Part shown: in pieces, positions 8,282 to 17,324 of the stretch
Layout of the letters: every line of letters starts with the position of its first letter
How positions within the stretch are numbered: the stretch's first letter is position 1
DNA from: Halorussus lipolyticus
GTDB taxonomy: Archaea > Halobacteriota > Halobacteria > Halobacteriales > Haladaptataceae
Assembly: GCF_029338375.1 (NCBI RefSeq)
Contig: NZ_CP119804.1
Location: forward strand, 744,001-808,000
DNA length: 64,000 nucleotides
Direction of reading: 5' to 3'
Notes under the pieces: generated by a model
What the model was told of the DNA's origin: nothing
The model's input: the letters and a program-made list of their open reading frames with translations, nothing else
The model's database searches: none
Made by a program: the position numbers and the translations under genes

Positions 8282-9796
8282 CTACGTTGTAATCTCGGCA
8301 AAGAACTCGCCATGGAAGCCGAACGGGATGTGGTGGGGGACGTGCGCTCTCGCCAGTTCCTCGAACGTTTCGCCGTCGAGAACGACCAGCAGGGACTCCT
8401 CGGTTTCGGTGTCGAGGACGGGCGCAAGGACCACGCCGCGGTCCTCTGGTCGCTCGCGGTCCTCGGGCGCGACGGAATCCTCGTCGTCCTCCTCCGAGGC
8501 CGGTTTCGGGACGAAAATCGGCTCTCCCGCGTAGCACCCGTCTGCCCACCACTCGGTGGCCTCGCCAGTCTCGACGTTGACCTTCGCCAGTCCGTTCTGG
8601 CCCTTGCGGGCCGTGGCCTGCCCGTAGGCGTAGCGATAGGGTTCCATCCTCGCCCGCGGGGCGATTCGCGGGAGTTCCATCCCGGTGTATAGATTCCGGC
8701 GCTCGACCCGGCCACCGTCCGCACCCCGGCCACTGTCCTCGACCGGGACCCGGAATCGCGCGAGTTCTCCGGTCGCGGCGTCGAGGACCGGCCCGGCGTC
8801 GGCCGCGCTGTCCTCGCGGTCCCCCTCGACCGAGGCCATGAACAGGTCGCGGACGATGGCGGCGTCCTCGTAGGCCACGAGGTCCACGACGATTTCGCCG
8901 GTCTCGTCGTCCTCGAAGGCGTTGACGGTGTGGAAGAAGAAGAAGGGCGGCGCGGTCCGCTCGGCCGTGAGGTCCCCCGTCTCCCGGTCGAAGACCAGAA
9001 ATCGCGTCCCGCGCTCGGGTTTCCACCGGAACTTGTCGATGAACCCGCCGCTCCCCGGCAGGAGGAACCGCATCGGGTTGACCACGAACGGCGGTTCCAC
9101 GATGACGGCGTATCGGCGCGTCAGCCCGAAACTGTGGAGATACGCCGGTCGCTCGACTTCGAGCGAGGCGACGGGAACCCTGCTCGGTCGGGCACCGTTC
9201 GCGGTCGAATCGTCCAGCACGCGATAGACGTGATACTTGTTCGTGCGCCCGAACTGGGTCGCGTAGCCGACGGTCTCACCTCGCCGGTCGTCGTGCCGGA
9301 GGTGGGCGGTGACGTGGTGGACCGTCATGTCGTCGGCGTAGGTCTGGTCGCCCCGCGCCGACAGGTCGGTCGGGTCGAACCGGACGCGCCGCGGCGTCTC
9401 GGTCAGTGCGACGTACTCCCCGCCCACTCGGTCCACGTTGACGTTCGCGTTGTCTGTCGGGTCGTCCAGAAACGACCTGAGTTGGTCGAGGTAGCTCCCG
9501 GAAGTGGCGAACTGGCTGGTGAGTCGGCCCTCCTCGACCGCCTCGCGGTAGGCCTCGGTCCGAAGGAAGCGATTCGAGTAGCACACCTTGCCGCCGCCCT
9601 CCTCGAACCGGAACTTGTGGAGCATCGCCAGTCCGTCGAACCAGTGTTCGACGCGCTCGCCGCCGACTTCGAACCTGCCGGGGCCGTTGCGGACCAGCGA
9701 CCCCGAGAGCCACGCAGGAATCTCGCCGTCCACGTCGAGCGCGAGGCCGTCGTGTTCGGTGTCGAGCGACCGGAATCCGGGACTGTAGGCTGGCAT
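8282..9796 (-). CDS. Carotenoid oxygenase (RPE65/CCD family)
   Basis: 504 aa. An iron(II)-dependent cleavage enzyme that splits conjugated double bonds of carotenoids, for example to make retinal or apocarotenoids. The four iron-binding His are recognisable: H165 (VTAHL), H221 (YLHSFGLT), H289 (FFFFHTVNAFED) and the one in the C-terminal PFGFHGEFF. Blade motifs such as LSGSLVRNGPG (near residue 31) and HWFDGLAMLH match the family N-terminus. The ATG at 9796 gives the usual MPAYSPGFRSLDTE start; a longer frame to 9973 is discarded. It shares a strand with the beta-propeller gene upstream (65-base gap). Substrate is not resolvable from sequence. Confidence 0.92.
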   Translation of the reverse strand: MPAYSPGFRSLDTEHDGLALDVDGEIPAWLSGSLVRNGPGRFEVGGERVEHWFDGLAMLHKFRFEEGGGKVCYSNRFLRTEAYREAVEEGRLTSQFATSGSYLDQLRSFLDDPTDNANVNVDRVGGEYVALTETPRRVRFDPTDLSARGDQTYADDMTVHHVTAHLRHDDRRGETVGYATQFGRTNKYHVYRVLDDSTANGARPSRVPVASLEVERPAYLHSFGLTRRYAVIVEPPFVVNPMRFLLPGSGGFIDKFRWKPERGTRFLVFDRETGDLTAERTAPPFFFFHTVNAFEDDETGEIVVDLVAYEDAAIVRDLFMASVEGDREDSAADAGPVLDAATGELARFRVPVEDSGRGADGGRVERRNLYTGMELPRIAPRARMEPYRYAYGQATARKGQNGLAKVNVETGEATEWWADGCYAGEPIFVPKPASEEDDEDSVAPEDRERPEDRGVVLAPVLDTETEESLLVVLDGETFEELARAHVPHHIPFGFHGEFFAEITT

Positions 9797-9861
9797 CTGG
9801 CAGTCCAATGGACTCGCACCTCGAAAACGGTGGCGGCTGGCGCGGTGAGACGAGTTCGGTC

Positions 9862-11049
9862 TTACTCCTCGCGGTGGCGCTGGACGCTCCCGACCCACGG
9901 CCCGGTCACGAACAGTTCGTCGTCGCCAGCGACCAGTCCAGTCGCTCGCTCGTACTTGGGACTCCACCCGCATCTGTCCCCCAGCGACTCCTCGACGACG
10001 CGGAATCGGTCCCAGCGCTCGCCGGTCCCGGCGTCGAGGACGAAGACGTACCCTCGCTGGTCGAGAACGTAGGCCAGCGCGCCATCTGACGAGACCGCGG
10101 CTATCGCGGCCTCACTGCCGAAATTCCATTGGCCCTGACCATCAGCCAACGAGAAGGCGGTTAGGCTCCCCGAGTCGGTGCCGACGAAGAAGCGTTCGCC
10201 GTCGCGCTCGGTCGCCGAGACGCCGCCAGACACCGCGGCCGTCCATCGCTCGTCCCCGGATTCGGCGTCGAGCGCCGCGATTTCTGCGACTTGTTCGTCC
10301 TCGCTGGCGACGTAGACTGCTCCGTCGTCGCCCCCGAATATCGACTCCCAGACCCTCTCGCCCACGTCGGTTCGCCAGCGTTCAGTTCCGTCACCGACCG
10401 CAAGCCCGTAGACTCCTCCGGCCTCTGTCGCCGCGACGACGGTCTCACCGACTGCGACCGGTCCGGTCCAGATCTTCGCGTCCACGGAGCGCGCCCAGAC
10501 CTCCTCGCCGGTCCCGGCGTCGAGCGCGACGACCCGGTGGACGAAACTGCCGTCGCTCGGCCCGGCGTCCGAGTCCGGGGTGTGGGAGATGCCGACGACC
10601 ACGAGGCCGTCTACCCACTCGGGTTGGCCCCACGCGCCGCCGCCGTAGGTTTCCCGGCCGCCGGCGTCGTAGCGCCACTGAACGTGGCCGGTCTGTTTGT
10701 CGAGGGCGTACACGTAGTCCGCGCCAGTCCCGACGTAAATCGTCTCGCTACCGACCAGCGGGACGCCCGCACCGCCGCCAGTCACGGTGAACACCCAGTT
10801 TGGCTCCCCGTCGAATCGTTTCAGCGATGCTACTCGGGAAACGAGGTCCTCGCCGGTGTAGCCGTGCCTCTCGGAGACGTAGACCGAGTACTCGTCGGTG
10901 ACTGGGGGCGACCAGTGCCTGCCGTCGAGGTTCCACCGCAGTTCGCGCCGGTCGATGCAGTGGTCCTCCTCGAACCACCAGTAGCCGCCGACGCCGACCG
11001 CGGCAGTGCCGAGGCCTGCGAGGAGTTCGCGGCGAGTCCAATCGGCCAT
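9862..11049 (-). CDS. Tat-exported PQQ-like beta-propeller repeat protein
   Basis: 395 aa. The N-terminus has a twin-arginine signal (DWTRRELLAGLGTAAVGVGG), so export in folded form is expected. The rest consists of repeated PQQ/Pyrrolo-quinoline-type blades (for example VYALDKQTGHVQWRYDAGG, VVALDAGTGEEVWARSVDAK, FVLDAGTGERWDRF) forming a seven- or eight-bladed propeller. No dehydrogenase active-site motif is evident, so it may be a BamB-like scaffold or binding protein rather than an enzyme. It lies just upstream of the carotenoid oxygenase gene on the same strand; any functional link is unproven. Confidence 0.82.
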   Translation of the reverse strand: MADWTRRELLAGLGTAAVGVGGYWWFEEDHCIDRRELRWNLDGRHWSPPVTDEYSVYVSERHGYTGEDLVSRVASLKRFDGEPNWVFTVTGGGAGVPLVGSETIYVGTGADYVYALDKQTGHVQWRYDAGGRETYGGGAWGQPEWVDGLVVVGISHTPDSDAGPSDGSFVHRVVALDAGTGEEVWARSVDAKIWTGPVAVGETVVAATEAGGVYGLAVGDGTERWRTDVGERVWESIFGGDDGAVYVASEDEQVAEIAALDAESGDERWTAAVSGGVSATERDGERFFVGTDSGSLTAFSLADGQGQWNFGSEAAIAAVSSDGALAYVLDQRGYVFVLDAGTGERWDRFRVVEESLGDRCGWSPKYERATGLVAGDDELFVTGPWVGSVQRHREE

Positions 11050-11139
11050 TCTCCGGAGTGCGGTCGCTCCGACGTGATAAGTTTTCTACTTTTGATTGGC
11101 AAGACGCGGTGCTCGCCGATTTGCTCACGGAAAGAATAC

Positions 11140-11159
11140 GGGCCGGAAGGGATTTGAAC
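11140..11159. repeat. Partial copy of the tRNA-Lys 3' end (20 bp, direct)
   Basis: GGGCCGGAAGGGATTTGAAC is identical to 11309-11328, the acceptor and T-arm end of the tRNA-Lys gene on the minus strand. A copy of a tRNA 3' end about 170 bp away is typical of an integration (att) scar. Confidence 0.75.
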
Positions 11160-11219
11160 TACGTCAAGACGTTCCGGGCGTGTGGCCCTCCGGGCCATTC
11201 CGGGCGTGCGACTTGCCTC

Positions 11220-11236
11220 GTTCAAATCCTTCCGGC
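11220..11236. repeat. Partial copy of the tRNA-Lys T-arm (17 bp, inverted)
   Basis: GTTCAAATCCTTCCGGC is the reverse complement of the same tRNA end with one base missing. With the direct copy at 11140 it brackets an 80-bp segment whose edges are also imperfectly complementary. Confidence 0.65.
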
Positions 11237-11307
11237 GATGCGAATTTGCGACTCGCGGAGTGGCGAGCGCACAAGGCGCTCACCGTGTTGCTCGTCGCAA
11301 AATATAG

Positions 11308-11381
11308 CGGGCCGGAAGGGATTTGAACCCCTGACCGTCTGATTAAGAGTCAGACGCTCTCCCTAACTGAGCTACCGGCCC
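11308..11381 (-). tRNA. tRNA-Lys(CTT)
   Basis: On the minus strand the gene begins GGGCCGGTAGCTCAGTTAGG. Its acceptor stem is GGGCCGG/CCGGCCC. The anticodon stem is TCTGA/TCAGA with loop CTCTTAA, giving anticodon CTT. The T-arm AGGGG-TTCAAAT-CCCTT contains the canonical TTCAAAT loop. The discriminator base is G at 11308. There is no intron and no encoded CCA. Confidence 0.97.
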
Positions 11382-11530
11382 AACGCATCCCATTCTTGCC
11401 GTGGGTTACGTAAATACGTTTCCGTTTCGCCGAACTGTTACGGCTTTCGATTCCCGGCGAAACCCGGTGAAGGCTTCCCGGTCGCGTCCGGCCGTAGTCC
11501 CCGAATTTCCGCCGAAAAACTTCTCCGGGA

Positions 11531-11540
11531 ACATTAAGTG
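11531..11540 (+). promoter_or_regulatory. TATA-like box of the DHH phosphoesterase gene
   Basis: ACATTAAGTG lies about 30 bases before the ATG at 11566, which implies an essentially leaderless transcript and supports that start. Confidence 0.45.
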
Positions 11541-11565
11541 TGGTCCGAAGCTACGCCACAGTATC

Positions 11566-13017
11566 ATGAGCGCCGGGATTACCATCTCCTCTATGTCCGA
11601 TTACGCCATTTTGGGCTGTGGTAGCGTCGGGCACGCTGTCGCCGAGGAGCTAGTGGAGCAGGGCAAAGACGTACTCATCATCGACCGGGACGCCGACCGG
11701 GTGGAAGCCCTGCGAGACCAAGACCTCAACGCCCAGACCGCCGACATCCGCGAGGACGACCTCTACGAGACTATTTCTGACAACGAGGTCGTCCTCATCA
11801 TGGCCTCCGACGTGGAGGCAAACAAGGAGGCCGTTCGGAACATCAGGGAACACGACGGCGAGCAGTTTATCGTCGTGCGCGCGAGCGACCCGGTTTCGGA
11901 AGACGAACTCACCGACCTCGGGGCGGACGTGGTTATCAATCCCTCGGAGGTCATCGCCGATTCGGCGCTTCGGGCGCTCGAAACCGGCGAGTTGGAGTAC
12001 AAGGCTCAACAGCTCGCCGAGGTCTTGGAGGCGACCGGCGACCGACTCGCCATCGTCACCCACGACAACCCAGACCCCGACTCCATCGCCAGCGCAGTCG
12101 CGCTACAGGCCATCGCCGACACGCTCGGCGTCGAGTCCGACATCCTCTACATCGGCGACATCGGCCATCAGGAGAACCGGGCGTTCGTCAACCTGCTGGG
12201 CATCGAGTTGTTCCCCTACGCCGAGGCCGACGTGGACGACTACGACACCATCGCGCTGGTGGACCACGCCAAGGCGACCGAGGCCACCTTCGACCAACCG
12301 GTAGACATCTTTATCGACCACTTCGAACCGGACGAGGAGTACGAAGCCGAGTTCGTGGACATCCGGCCCTCGGTGAGTTCGACCTCCACCATCATGACGA
12401 AGTACATTCAGGAGTTCGACCTGAACGTCAGCGAGGAGGTCGCTACCGCCCTGCTCTACGGCATCCGGGCCGAGACGCTGGACTTCAAGCGCGACACGAC
12501 GCCAGCGGATTTGACCGCCGCGGCCTACCTCTACCCCTTCGCCAACCACGACACGCTCGAACAGGTCGAATCGCCCTCGATGTCCCCCGAGACGCTGGAC
12601 GTGCTGGCGGAGGCCATCACCAACCGCGAAGTGCAGGGGAGTCACCTCGTGAGCAACGCGGGGTTCATCCGCGACCGGGACGCCCTGACGCAGGCCGCCT
12701 CCCACCTGCTGAATCTGGAGGGCATCACGACCACCGCCGTCTTCGGCATCGCCGACGACACCATCTACCTCGCCGCCCGGTCGAAGGACATCCGGATGAA
12801 CATCGGCAAGGTGCTTCAGGACGCCTTCAGCGAAATCGGCGAGGCCGCGGGCCACTCGACGCAGGCCAGCGTCGAGATTCCGCTGGGCATCTTTACCGGC
12901 ATCGAGACCACAGACGACAACCGCGACACGCTCCTCTCGCTGACCGAGGAGGCCGTCAAGCGCAAACTGTTCGACGCGATGGGCGTCGAGAGCGGCGAAG
13001 GCAGTAACGGAAGCTAA
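11566..13017 (+). CDS. DHH family phosphoesterase with N-terminal TrkA-N (NAD-binding) domain
   Basis: 483 aa. Residues 10-125 are a Rossmann TrkA-N/RCK-N domain (YAILGCGSVGHAVAEELVEQ, IIDRDADR). The DHH domain follows, with IVTHDNPDPDSIASA (motif I), DHAKATEATF and IDHFEPDEEY carrying metal ligands. A DHHA1 nucleotide-binding domain ends the protein. Such fusions are common in haloarchaea. The chemistry is probably phosphodiester or cyclic nucleotide hydrolysis, but the substrate is unknown. ATG 11566 agrees with the TATA box; ATG 11593 (MSDYAILG) is a possible alternative. The much longer open frame upstream crosses the promoter and is not used. Confidence 0.85.
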   Translation: MSAGITISSMSDYAILGCGSVGHAVAEELVEQGKDVLIIDRDADRVEALRDQDLNAQTADIREDDLYETISDNEVVLIMASDVEANKEAVRNIREHDGEQFIVVRASDPVSEDELTDLGADVVINPSEVIADSALRALETGELEYKAQQLAEVLEATGDRLAIVTHDNPDPDSIASAVALQAIADTLGVESDILYIGDIGHQENRAFVNLLGIELFPYAEADVDDYDTIALVDHAKATEATFDQPVDIFIDHFEPDEEYEAEFVDIRPSVSSTSTIMTKYIQEFDLNVSEEVATALLYGIRAETLDFKRDTTPADLTAAAYLYPFANHDTLEQVESPSMSPETLDVLAEAITNREVQGSHLVSNAGFIRDRDALTQAASHLLNLEGITTTAVFGIADDTIYLAARSKDIRMNIGKVLQDAFSEIGEAAGHSTQASVEIPLGIFTGIETTDDNRDTLLSLTEEAVKRKLFDAMGVESGEGSNGS

Positions 13018-13252
13018 GGCGGAGATTTCCGAATTTCTCGGCGCTGTTTTCGACGTTTGTTCCCTCGATTCGATACGTTTCCGTCCGGCGCGCGGCGGTT
13101 GCAGTGCGGTCCTCCTCGGCTTCGGCAGTAGCTAGCTCCTTTGGCCCTGCAACAGCATTGCCACGGCCCGAAACTACCGCTAGTCGATAGCTATCACCGG
13201 AACCCCCGAAAATCGAAAATTCCCGAGTGGAGAGTCTACCCGAAATCCGATT

Positions 13253-13546
13253 TCAGACCGCGATGTCCTCGTCGTCGGCGTCGGGTTGGCGGAGGCGCTC
13301 GATGGTGTCATTGATGAGAACCACGTCACCGACGGCGCGTACCCAGCGGTAGGGAATCATCACGCCGTTCTCGTCGCCCACCACGTCAGAGAACAGTTCG
13401 CTGTTGAGTTCGCCGAGCGCGATGCCCGTGACGGTACAGGCGTCCACGTTCAATCGAACGTCCTCGACTTCCCCGACGAAGACGCCGTTGTTGGAGTACA
13501 CCTCCCGGCCGACTAGACTCGTAATCTCCTGCGGTGTTCCGTCCAT
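13253..13546 (-). CDS. PRC-barrel domain protein, CdpB-like
   Basis: 97 aa. The whole protein is one PRC barrel (EITSLVGREVYSNNGVFVG, EVEDVRLNV, IPYRWVRAVGDVVLI). The sequence resembles the small haloarchaeal PRC-barrel proteins named CdpB1/CdpB2, which act with SepF and FtsZ in cell division. It could also be an uncharacterised paralogue. ATG 13546 is chosen because TATA-like AAAAGTTAAG lies about 30 bases upstream, giving a leaderless gene. Single gene; the 235 bases before the DHH gene's end hold no other ORF. Confidence 0.78.
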   Translation of the reverse strand: MDGTPQEITSLVGREVYSNNGVFVGEVEDVRLNVDACTVTGIALGELNSELFSDVVGDENGVMIPYRWVRAVGDVVLINDTIERLRQPDADDEDIAV

Positions 13547-13734
13547 GTGGGAAACGATGGTAAGGGTGGGTCTTAACTTTTGGCAGAGTCTCACGAAATT
13601 AGCCGCAGAATCGAGACACCGCGACGCCGCGACGACTGCGCCCGCGACACTCCCGCCGCGACAATCACTGCCCGGCCAATCACTGCCCGGTCAATGCTAC
13701 CGACTGCCACGGAGCTTTTCTGACTTCGTGAACA

Positions 13735-13998
13735 ATGCCCGACGTGTCCGACGCCATCGACAGCTCACGGAGCGGTCAGGACGAGGACACGACACAGGGG
13801 AACTGGCTCACCAGAAACTTCTGGATGGTCAAGGGACTGGTCGCTGTCGCGCTCCTCGTGGGCCTCGCCTACGGGAGTCTGGCGGTGTTCGACCACGAGT
13901 TGGCGAACGTCCTCTGGGCCATTTCGATAACGATGGCCGGACTGGTCGTGTTGATACAGGTCGGGTTCGGCGCGTTGCGGGTCGTCCGGTCGGCGTGA
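13735..13998 (+). CDS. Small two-helix membrane protein, unknown
   Basis: 87 aa. The first 28 residues are polar and acidic and probably cytoplasmic. Two hydrophobic segments follow: VKGLVAVALLVGLAYGSLAVF (about 32-52) and LWAISITMAGLVVLIQVGFG (about 60-79). I do not recognise a family. It lies just before the convergent aminotransferase gene. Confidence 0.7.
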   Translation: MPDVSDAIDSSRSGQDEDTTQGNWLTRNFWMVKGLVAVALLVGLAYGSLAVFDHELANVLWAISITMAGLVVLIQVGFGALRVVRSA

Positions 13999-14020
13999 GG
14001 CCCGTCGCGCTCTTTTCGGT

Positions 14021-15178
14021 CTACTCGGTGAGTCCGTCCAGCACGTCCCCGAACCTGTCGAGGCCCGCCCGGACCTCGCTCGGCGTCCCGCACGCGCTGA
14101 TTCGGAAACTCTCGGGGTCGTCGAAGAAGCGACCGGGGACGACCAGCACGCCCTCGTCCCACGCTGACCGTGCAACCTCGTCGCCGTCGGCCGATTCGTG
14201 GCTCAGGAAAGCGTAGGTGCAACCCTCCTCGACACGACCGAGGAGGTCCCCGCGCTTGTCGGCGAACTCGGCCAACGCCTCGCGGTTGGTCCGAATGCGC
14301 TCGCGGGACTCGGGGACGAGGCTGTCGGCGTCGGCGAGGACCCGGCGAGCGAGTCGCCTGCTCGGTTCGGCGACTGCCGGGACGTGGTTCTTGACCGACC
14401 GCGCGCGGGCCACGAAATCGGCGTCGGCGACCAGCCATCCGAGACGCAGGTCGCCGAAGCCGAAGAACTTGGTGAGCGAGTTCGTGACGACCGTATTCGG
14501 CAGGTCGACTGCCGAGGGGCCGCCGAAGGGACCGACCGGCGACGAACGCTGGGAGGACAAGTCCAGCGTTAGTTCCCCGCCGAAGGGCGCGTACACCTCG
14601 TCCACGAGGAGCGTGGCACCCCCGTCGCCGACGGTGCGAGCGACCTCTGCGAGGTCTTCGCGGTCGGTTCGGCGACCGCTCGGATTGTGGCGGTTCGAGA
14701 CCGACACGAGGACGGTATCCTCGAGGAGCGCGGCGTCCACTCGGTCCGGGTCGAGGGGATAGCCCTCGTCGGGCGGGCGAAAGAATCGGTCCACGGTCGC
14801 GCCCAGTCCCTCCGGCGTCGCCAGCAGAGGTTCGTAGCCGGGTTTCTCGACCAGCACGCGGTGGGTCGCGGACTCCTCGTCGTCCGCCTCGCCGTCCTCG
14901 TCCGCCCGGTCCTCGGCCTTCGAGAGCGCGGCGGCCTCTGCGAGGAAGTTGGCGTGGGTCGCCCCGGCGGTCACGAGGACGTTCTCGGGACCGACGCCGT
15001 ACTCGTCGGCGACGAGTTGCTCGACGGTCGCCCCCGGCGTCGGCGTCCCGGCGAGCGCGGGCGGAACGACCTCGTTCGGTTCGGCGGGCGCGCGGCGCAG
15101 GTCCGACGACCCGAGGTCGTACTCGGCCTCCTCGGGCCGCCCGGAAATCCAGTCGAGATACGCGATGTCGGGGAACAC
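14021..15178 (-). CDS. PLP-dependent aminotransferase, class I/II
   Basis: 385 aa from a GTG start. Fold type I signatures: SVSNRHNPSG (161-169), LVDEVYAPFG with D193 and Y196, and the PLP Lys K237 in TNSLTKFFGFGDLRLGW. The open frame extends 68 codons further, but family members begin close to MFPDIAYLDWISGRPE, and a TATA-like GTTAATTTCA lies about 30 bases before this GTG, so the short start is used. The amino donor and acceptor are unknown; it differs from the window's HisC. Divergent to the DUF47 gene with 118 bases between starts. Confidence 0.85.
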   Translation of the reverse strand: MFPDIAYLDWISGRPEEAEYDLGSSDLRRAPAEPNEVVPPALAGTPTPGATVEQLVADEYGVGPENVLVTAGATHANFLAEAAALSKAEDRADEDGEADDEESATHRVLVEKPGYEPLLATPEGLGATVDRFFRPPDEGYPLDPDRVDAALLEDTVLVSVSNRHNPSGRRTDREDLAEVARTVGDGGATLLVDEVYAPFGGELTLDLSSQRSSPVGPFGGPSAVDLPNTVVTNSLTKFFGFGDLRLGWLVADADFVARARSVKNHVPAVAEPSRRLARRVLADADSLVPESRERIRTNREALAEFADKRGDLLGRVEEGCTYAFLSHESADGDEVARSAWDEGVLVVPGRFFDDPESFRISACGTPSEVRAGLDRFGDVLDGLTE

Positions 15179-15296
15179 GCTCGAACTTGGACGGAGCGTG
15201 AAATTAACGTTCGGGATGCCCGCCGAACGTGGCGTACATTCACGAACGTATCGGTCATAGTAGGCTTTTCCTCTGTCGTCGGCCCCCTTCCAGTCG

Positions 15297-15995
15297 ATGA
15301 CGACCACGCCGAGCGAGTCGGGGTACGCCGAGGAGGTCTGCGCGCTGACCGAGCAGTATCTCGAACGGGTCGCGGAGGCCACCGCGGCGCTCCCGGCGGC
15401 ACTCGACGCCTACGACGAGGACGCCGACGCCTTCGAGGAGGCCACCCAGACAGTTGCGGACCACGAGTCGGCCTGCGACGAGACGCTCCGGGACCTCCGC
15501 ACCGCGGTGGGCAAGTCGATGCCGCCGAACTACAGTCGGTTCTACCTGCGCATCGACGACGTGTCGCGCCTCTACGCCGCCATCGACGAGATTCCGAACC
15601 GCGCCGAGCGCTTCGTCCGGGAACTCCGGGCGATGCGCCCCGCGCTGGACGACCGGACCCGCGAGACTTGCCGGGAGATGGCGCTCCTCGTCCACGAGGC
15701 CGCGTCGGCGTTGGCCGACCTGACCGCCGACTACGTAGCGCGACTGGTCGCGCCCGAGGCCGCGCCCGACGACCCGACCCCCGGCGTCACCGAGCGCGTG
15801 GACGAGTTGGCGGTCCTCGAAAGCGAGTGTGACGGCCTGAAGTACGACGCGCTCTCGGCGGCGTTCGACGCCCACTCGACCGCCGACGCGCTGGTGGTCC
15901 GCGAGTTGGTGCTGACGCTCGACGCCGCGATGGACGCCGTGGAGGACGTGGGCGAGCAGTTGCTGTTTCTGGCGAGTGGTGAGGTCGAGGTGTAA
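15297..15995 (+). CDS. DUF47 family (PhoU-like) protein
   Basis: 232 aa, all helical. The segment HESACDETLRDLRTAVGKS followed by MPPNYSRFYLRIDDVSRLY and DEIPNRAERFVRELRAMRP is typical of DUF47 proteins, which resemble PhoU and often accompany Pit phosphate transporters. No transporter gene is present here, so a link to phosphate uptake is inference from the family only. Confidence 0.8.
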   Translation: MTTTPSESGYAEEVCALTEQYLERVAEATAALPAALDAYDEDADAFEEATQTVADHESACDETLRDLRTAVGKSMPPNYSRFYLRIDDVSRLYAAIDEIPNRAERFVRELRAMRPALDDRTRETCREMALLVHEAASALADLTADYVARLVAPEAAPDDPTPGVTERVDELAVLESECDGLKYDALSAAFDAHSTADALVVRELVLTLDAAMDAVEDVGEQLLFLASGEVEV

Positions 15996-16130
15996 GGAAT
16001 TGTAATTATTTCTTTTAGGATTTTATAGTTGGTTTAGAGAATTAGAGAGTGGTTTCAGTACTGCTAGGCAGACTTGGGAGTAGTGAGCGAGGAGGCCTCG
16101 AAAAATCGGGAAAACCGCGTCAGAAGGTAG

Positions 16131-16571
16131 TTATTCGACTTCGTACTCGCCGAGGACGTTTGAGGACTCGCCACCGTCAGCAGTCCAGACGACTTTGATG
16201 ACCGAATCTCCGTTGAGACTACCACTAGGAATGTTAATCGATTCGCCAGCAGTAACCTTGTCATTCGGCGAGGACTTACTGGCCCACGAGCTAGCAACGC
16301 CCTCAGGGGAACCGTCAACCATCACTTCGATGTTCCCTTGCTTCAGCGGGTCACCGCTATCGTGAGAGATAGTGACATCTGCGCTGTTACCTGCTCCGGA
16401 CTGGTCGAACGAGATCGAAGCCGTCGGCGACGACTGCTGAACGTTCTGACCGAGGCCGAGGACGAACGTGCCAATCACGGCCGCCAGAATCACCGTAATC
16501 GCCACCATGAGGATGACGCCGATGACCGGCGAAACCGCGTCGTCGTCGTGAAGGAGTTGTTTCAGATTCAT
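16131..16571 (-). CDS. Archaeal type IV pilin, PilA-like
   Basis: 146 aa. Class III signal peptide and hydrophobic assembly helix: DDDAVSPVIGVILMVAITVI, then LAAVIGTFVLGLGQNVQ. The prepilin peptidase PibD would cut before the AVSPVIG segment. The exposed C-terminal domain is Ser/Gly/Asp-rich and ends WTADGGESSNVLGEYEVE. It follows a paralogous pilin gene by 3 bases on the same strand, so they are co-transcribed. Likely role: adhesion pilus subunit or minor pilin. Confidence 0.92.
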   Translation of the reverse strand: MNLKQLLHDDDAVSPVIGVILMVAITVILAAVIGTFVLGLGQNVQQSSPTASISFDQSGAGNSADVTISHDSGDPLKQGNIEVMVDGSPEGVASSWASKSSPNDKVTAGESINIPSGSLNGDSVIKVVWTADGGESSNVLGEYEVE

Positions 16572-16574
16572 TGT

Positions 16575-17018
16575 TTATTCAACCGTGAACTCACCGAGGA
16601 CGTTCGAGGACTCTCCGCCGTCAGCGGTCCAGACAACTTTGATGGTGTCTTCTGCATTGAAACCGCTGGAGGCTTTAAGAGTGACAGATTCTCCTGCAGT
16701 AATTTCACTGTCACTAGCCCAATCATCGACAGGATTACTCGGGTTACTGATACTATTGCCAGTAACAGTAATGTCAATCTGATCCTTCTCAAGCGGGTCA
16801 CCGCCATCGTGTGCGACTTGCACGTCTGCGCTACCTGCCGACCCTTGCTGGTCGAACGAAATCGATGCCGTCGGACTCGAAGACTGAACGTTCTGTCCGA
16901 GTCCGAGGACGAACGTACCGATGACGGCCGCCAGAATCACCGTAATCGCCACCATGAGGATGACGCCGATGACCGGCGAAACCGCGCCGTCGTCTTCGAA
17001 GAGTGCTTTTAGGTTCAT
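16575..17018 (-). CDS. Archaeal type IV pilin, PilA-like, first gene of tandem pair
   Basis: 147 aa. Same layout as the downstream pilin: DDGAVSPVIGVILMVAITVI helix, then a variable domain ending WTADGGESSNVLGEFTVE. The helix regions are nearly identical even at DNA level (compare 16440-16530 with 16885-16985), pointing to a recent duplication or gene conversion. ATG 17018 is preceded by a GGAGAAATACG ribosome-binding site. An upstream in-frame ATG at 17045 is less likely because the Shine-Dalgarno sequence lies between. Confidence 0.92.
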   Translation of the reverse strand: MNLKALFEDDGAVSPVIGVILMVAITVILAAVIGTFVLGLGQNVQSSSPTASISFDQQGSAGSADVQVAHDGGDPLEKDQIDITVTGNSISNPSNPVDDWASDSEITAGESVTLKASSGFNAEDTIKVVWTADGGESSNVLGEFTVE

Positions 17019-17324
17019 GTTTCGTATTTCTCCGTTTTCCGGCACGTTATCATCCCTGAGAAGTGGCCATACACTTTATGATGGCCGACGAGCAACGGTC
17101 ACTCGTCGGCGGGGGACCGCCAAAGCCGCCCCGGACCGGCACTTCTCTGGCGATGATACGTGCTTAATTGGCTCGTTCGTAGTCCCCCTATATAAATACT
17201 TGCTTACCTGAAAATGCGATTATAGAATTTGATGCTCTGCTGGAATTTACATATTTTTTTATCACATACGGAATACGTCCGATAACGCTCACATTTAAGA
17301 CTATTGGCTCCTATCTGGAAACTG
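17019..17324. promoter_or_regulatory. Divergent control region between pilin operon and HNH-repeat gene
   Basis: 306 bases, AT-rich on the right side. A strong TATA-like TATTTATATA lies on the minus strand at about 17190-17201, facing the pilins. ACATTTAAGA at 17291-17300 faces right and sits about 29 bases before the ATG at 17325. No gene is visible inside. Confidence 0.6.
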
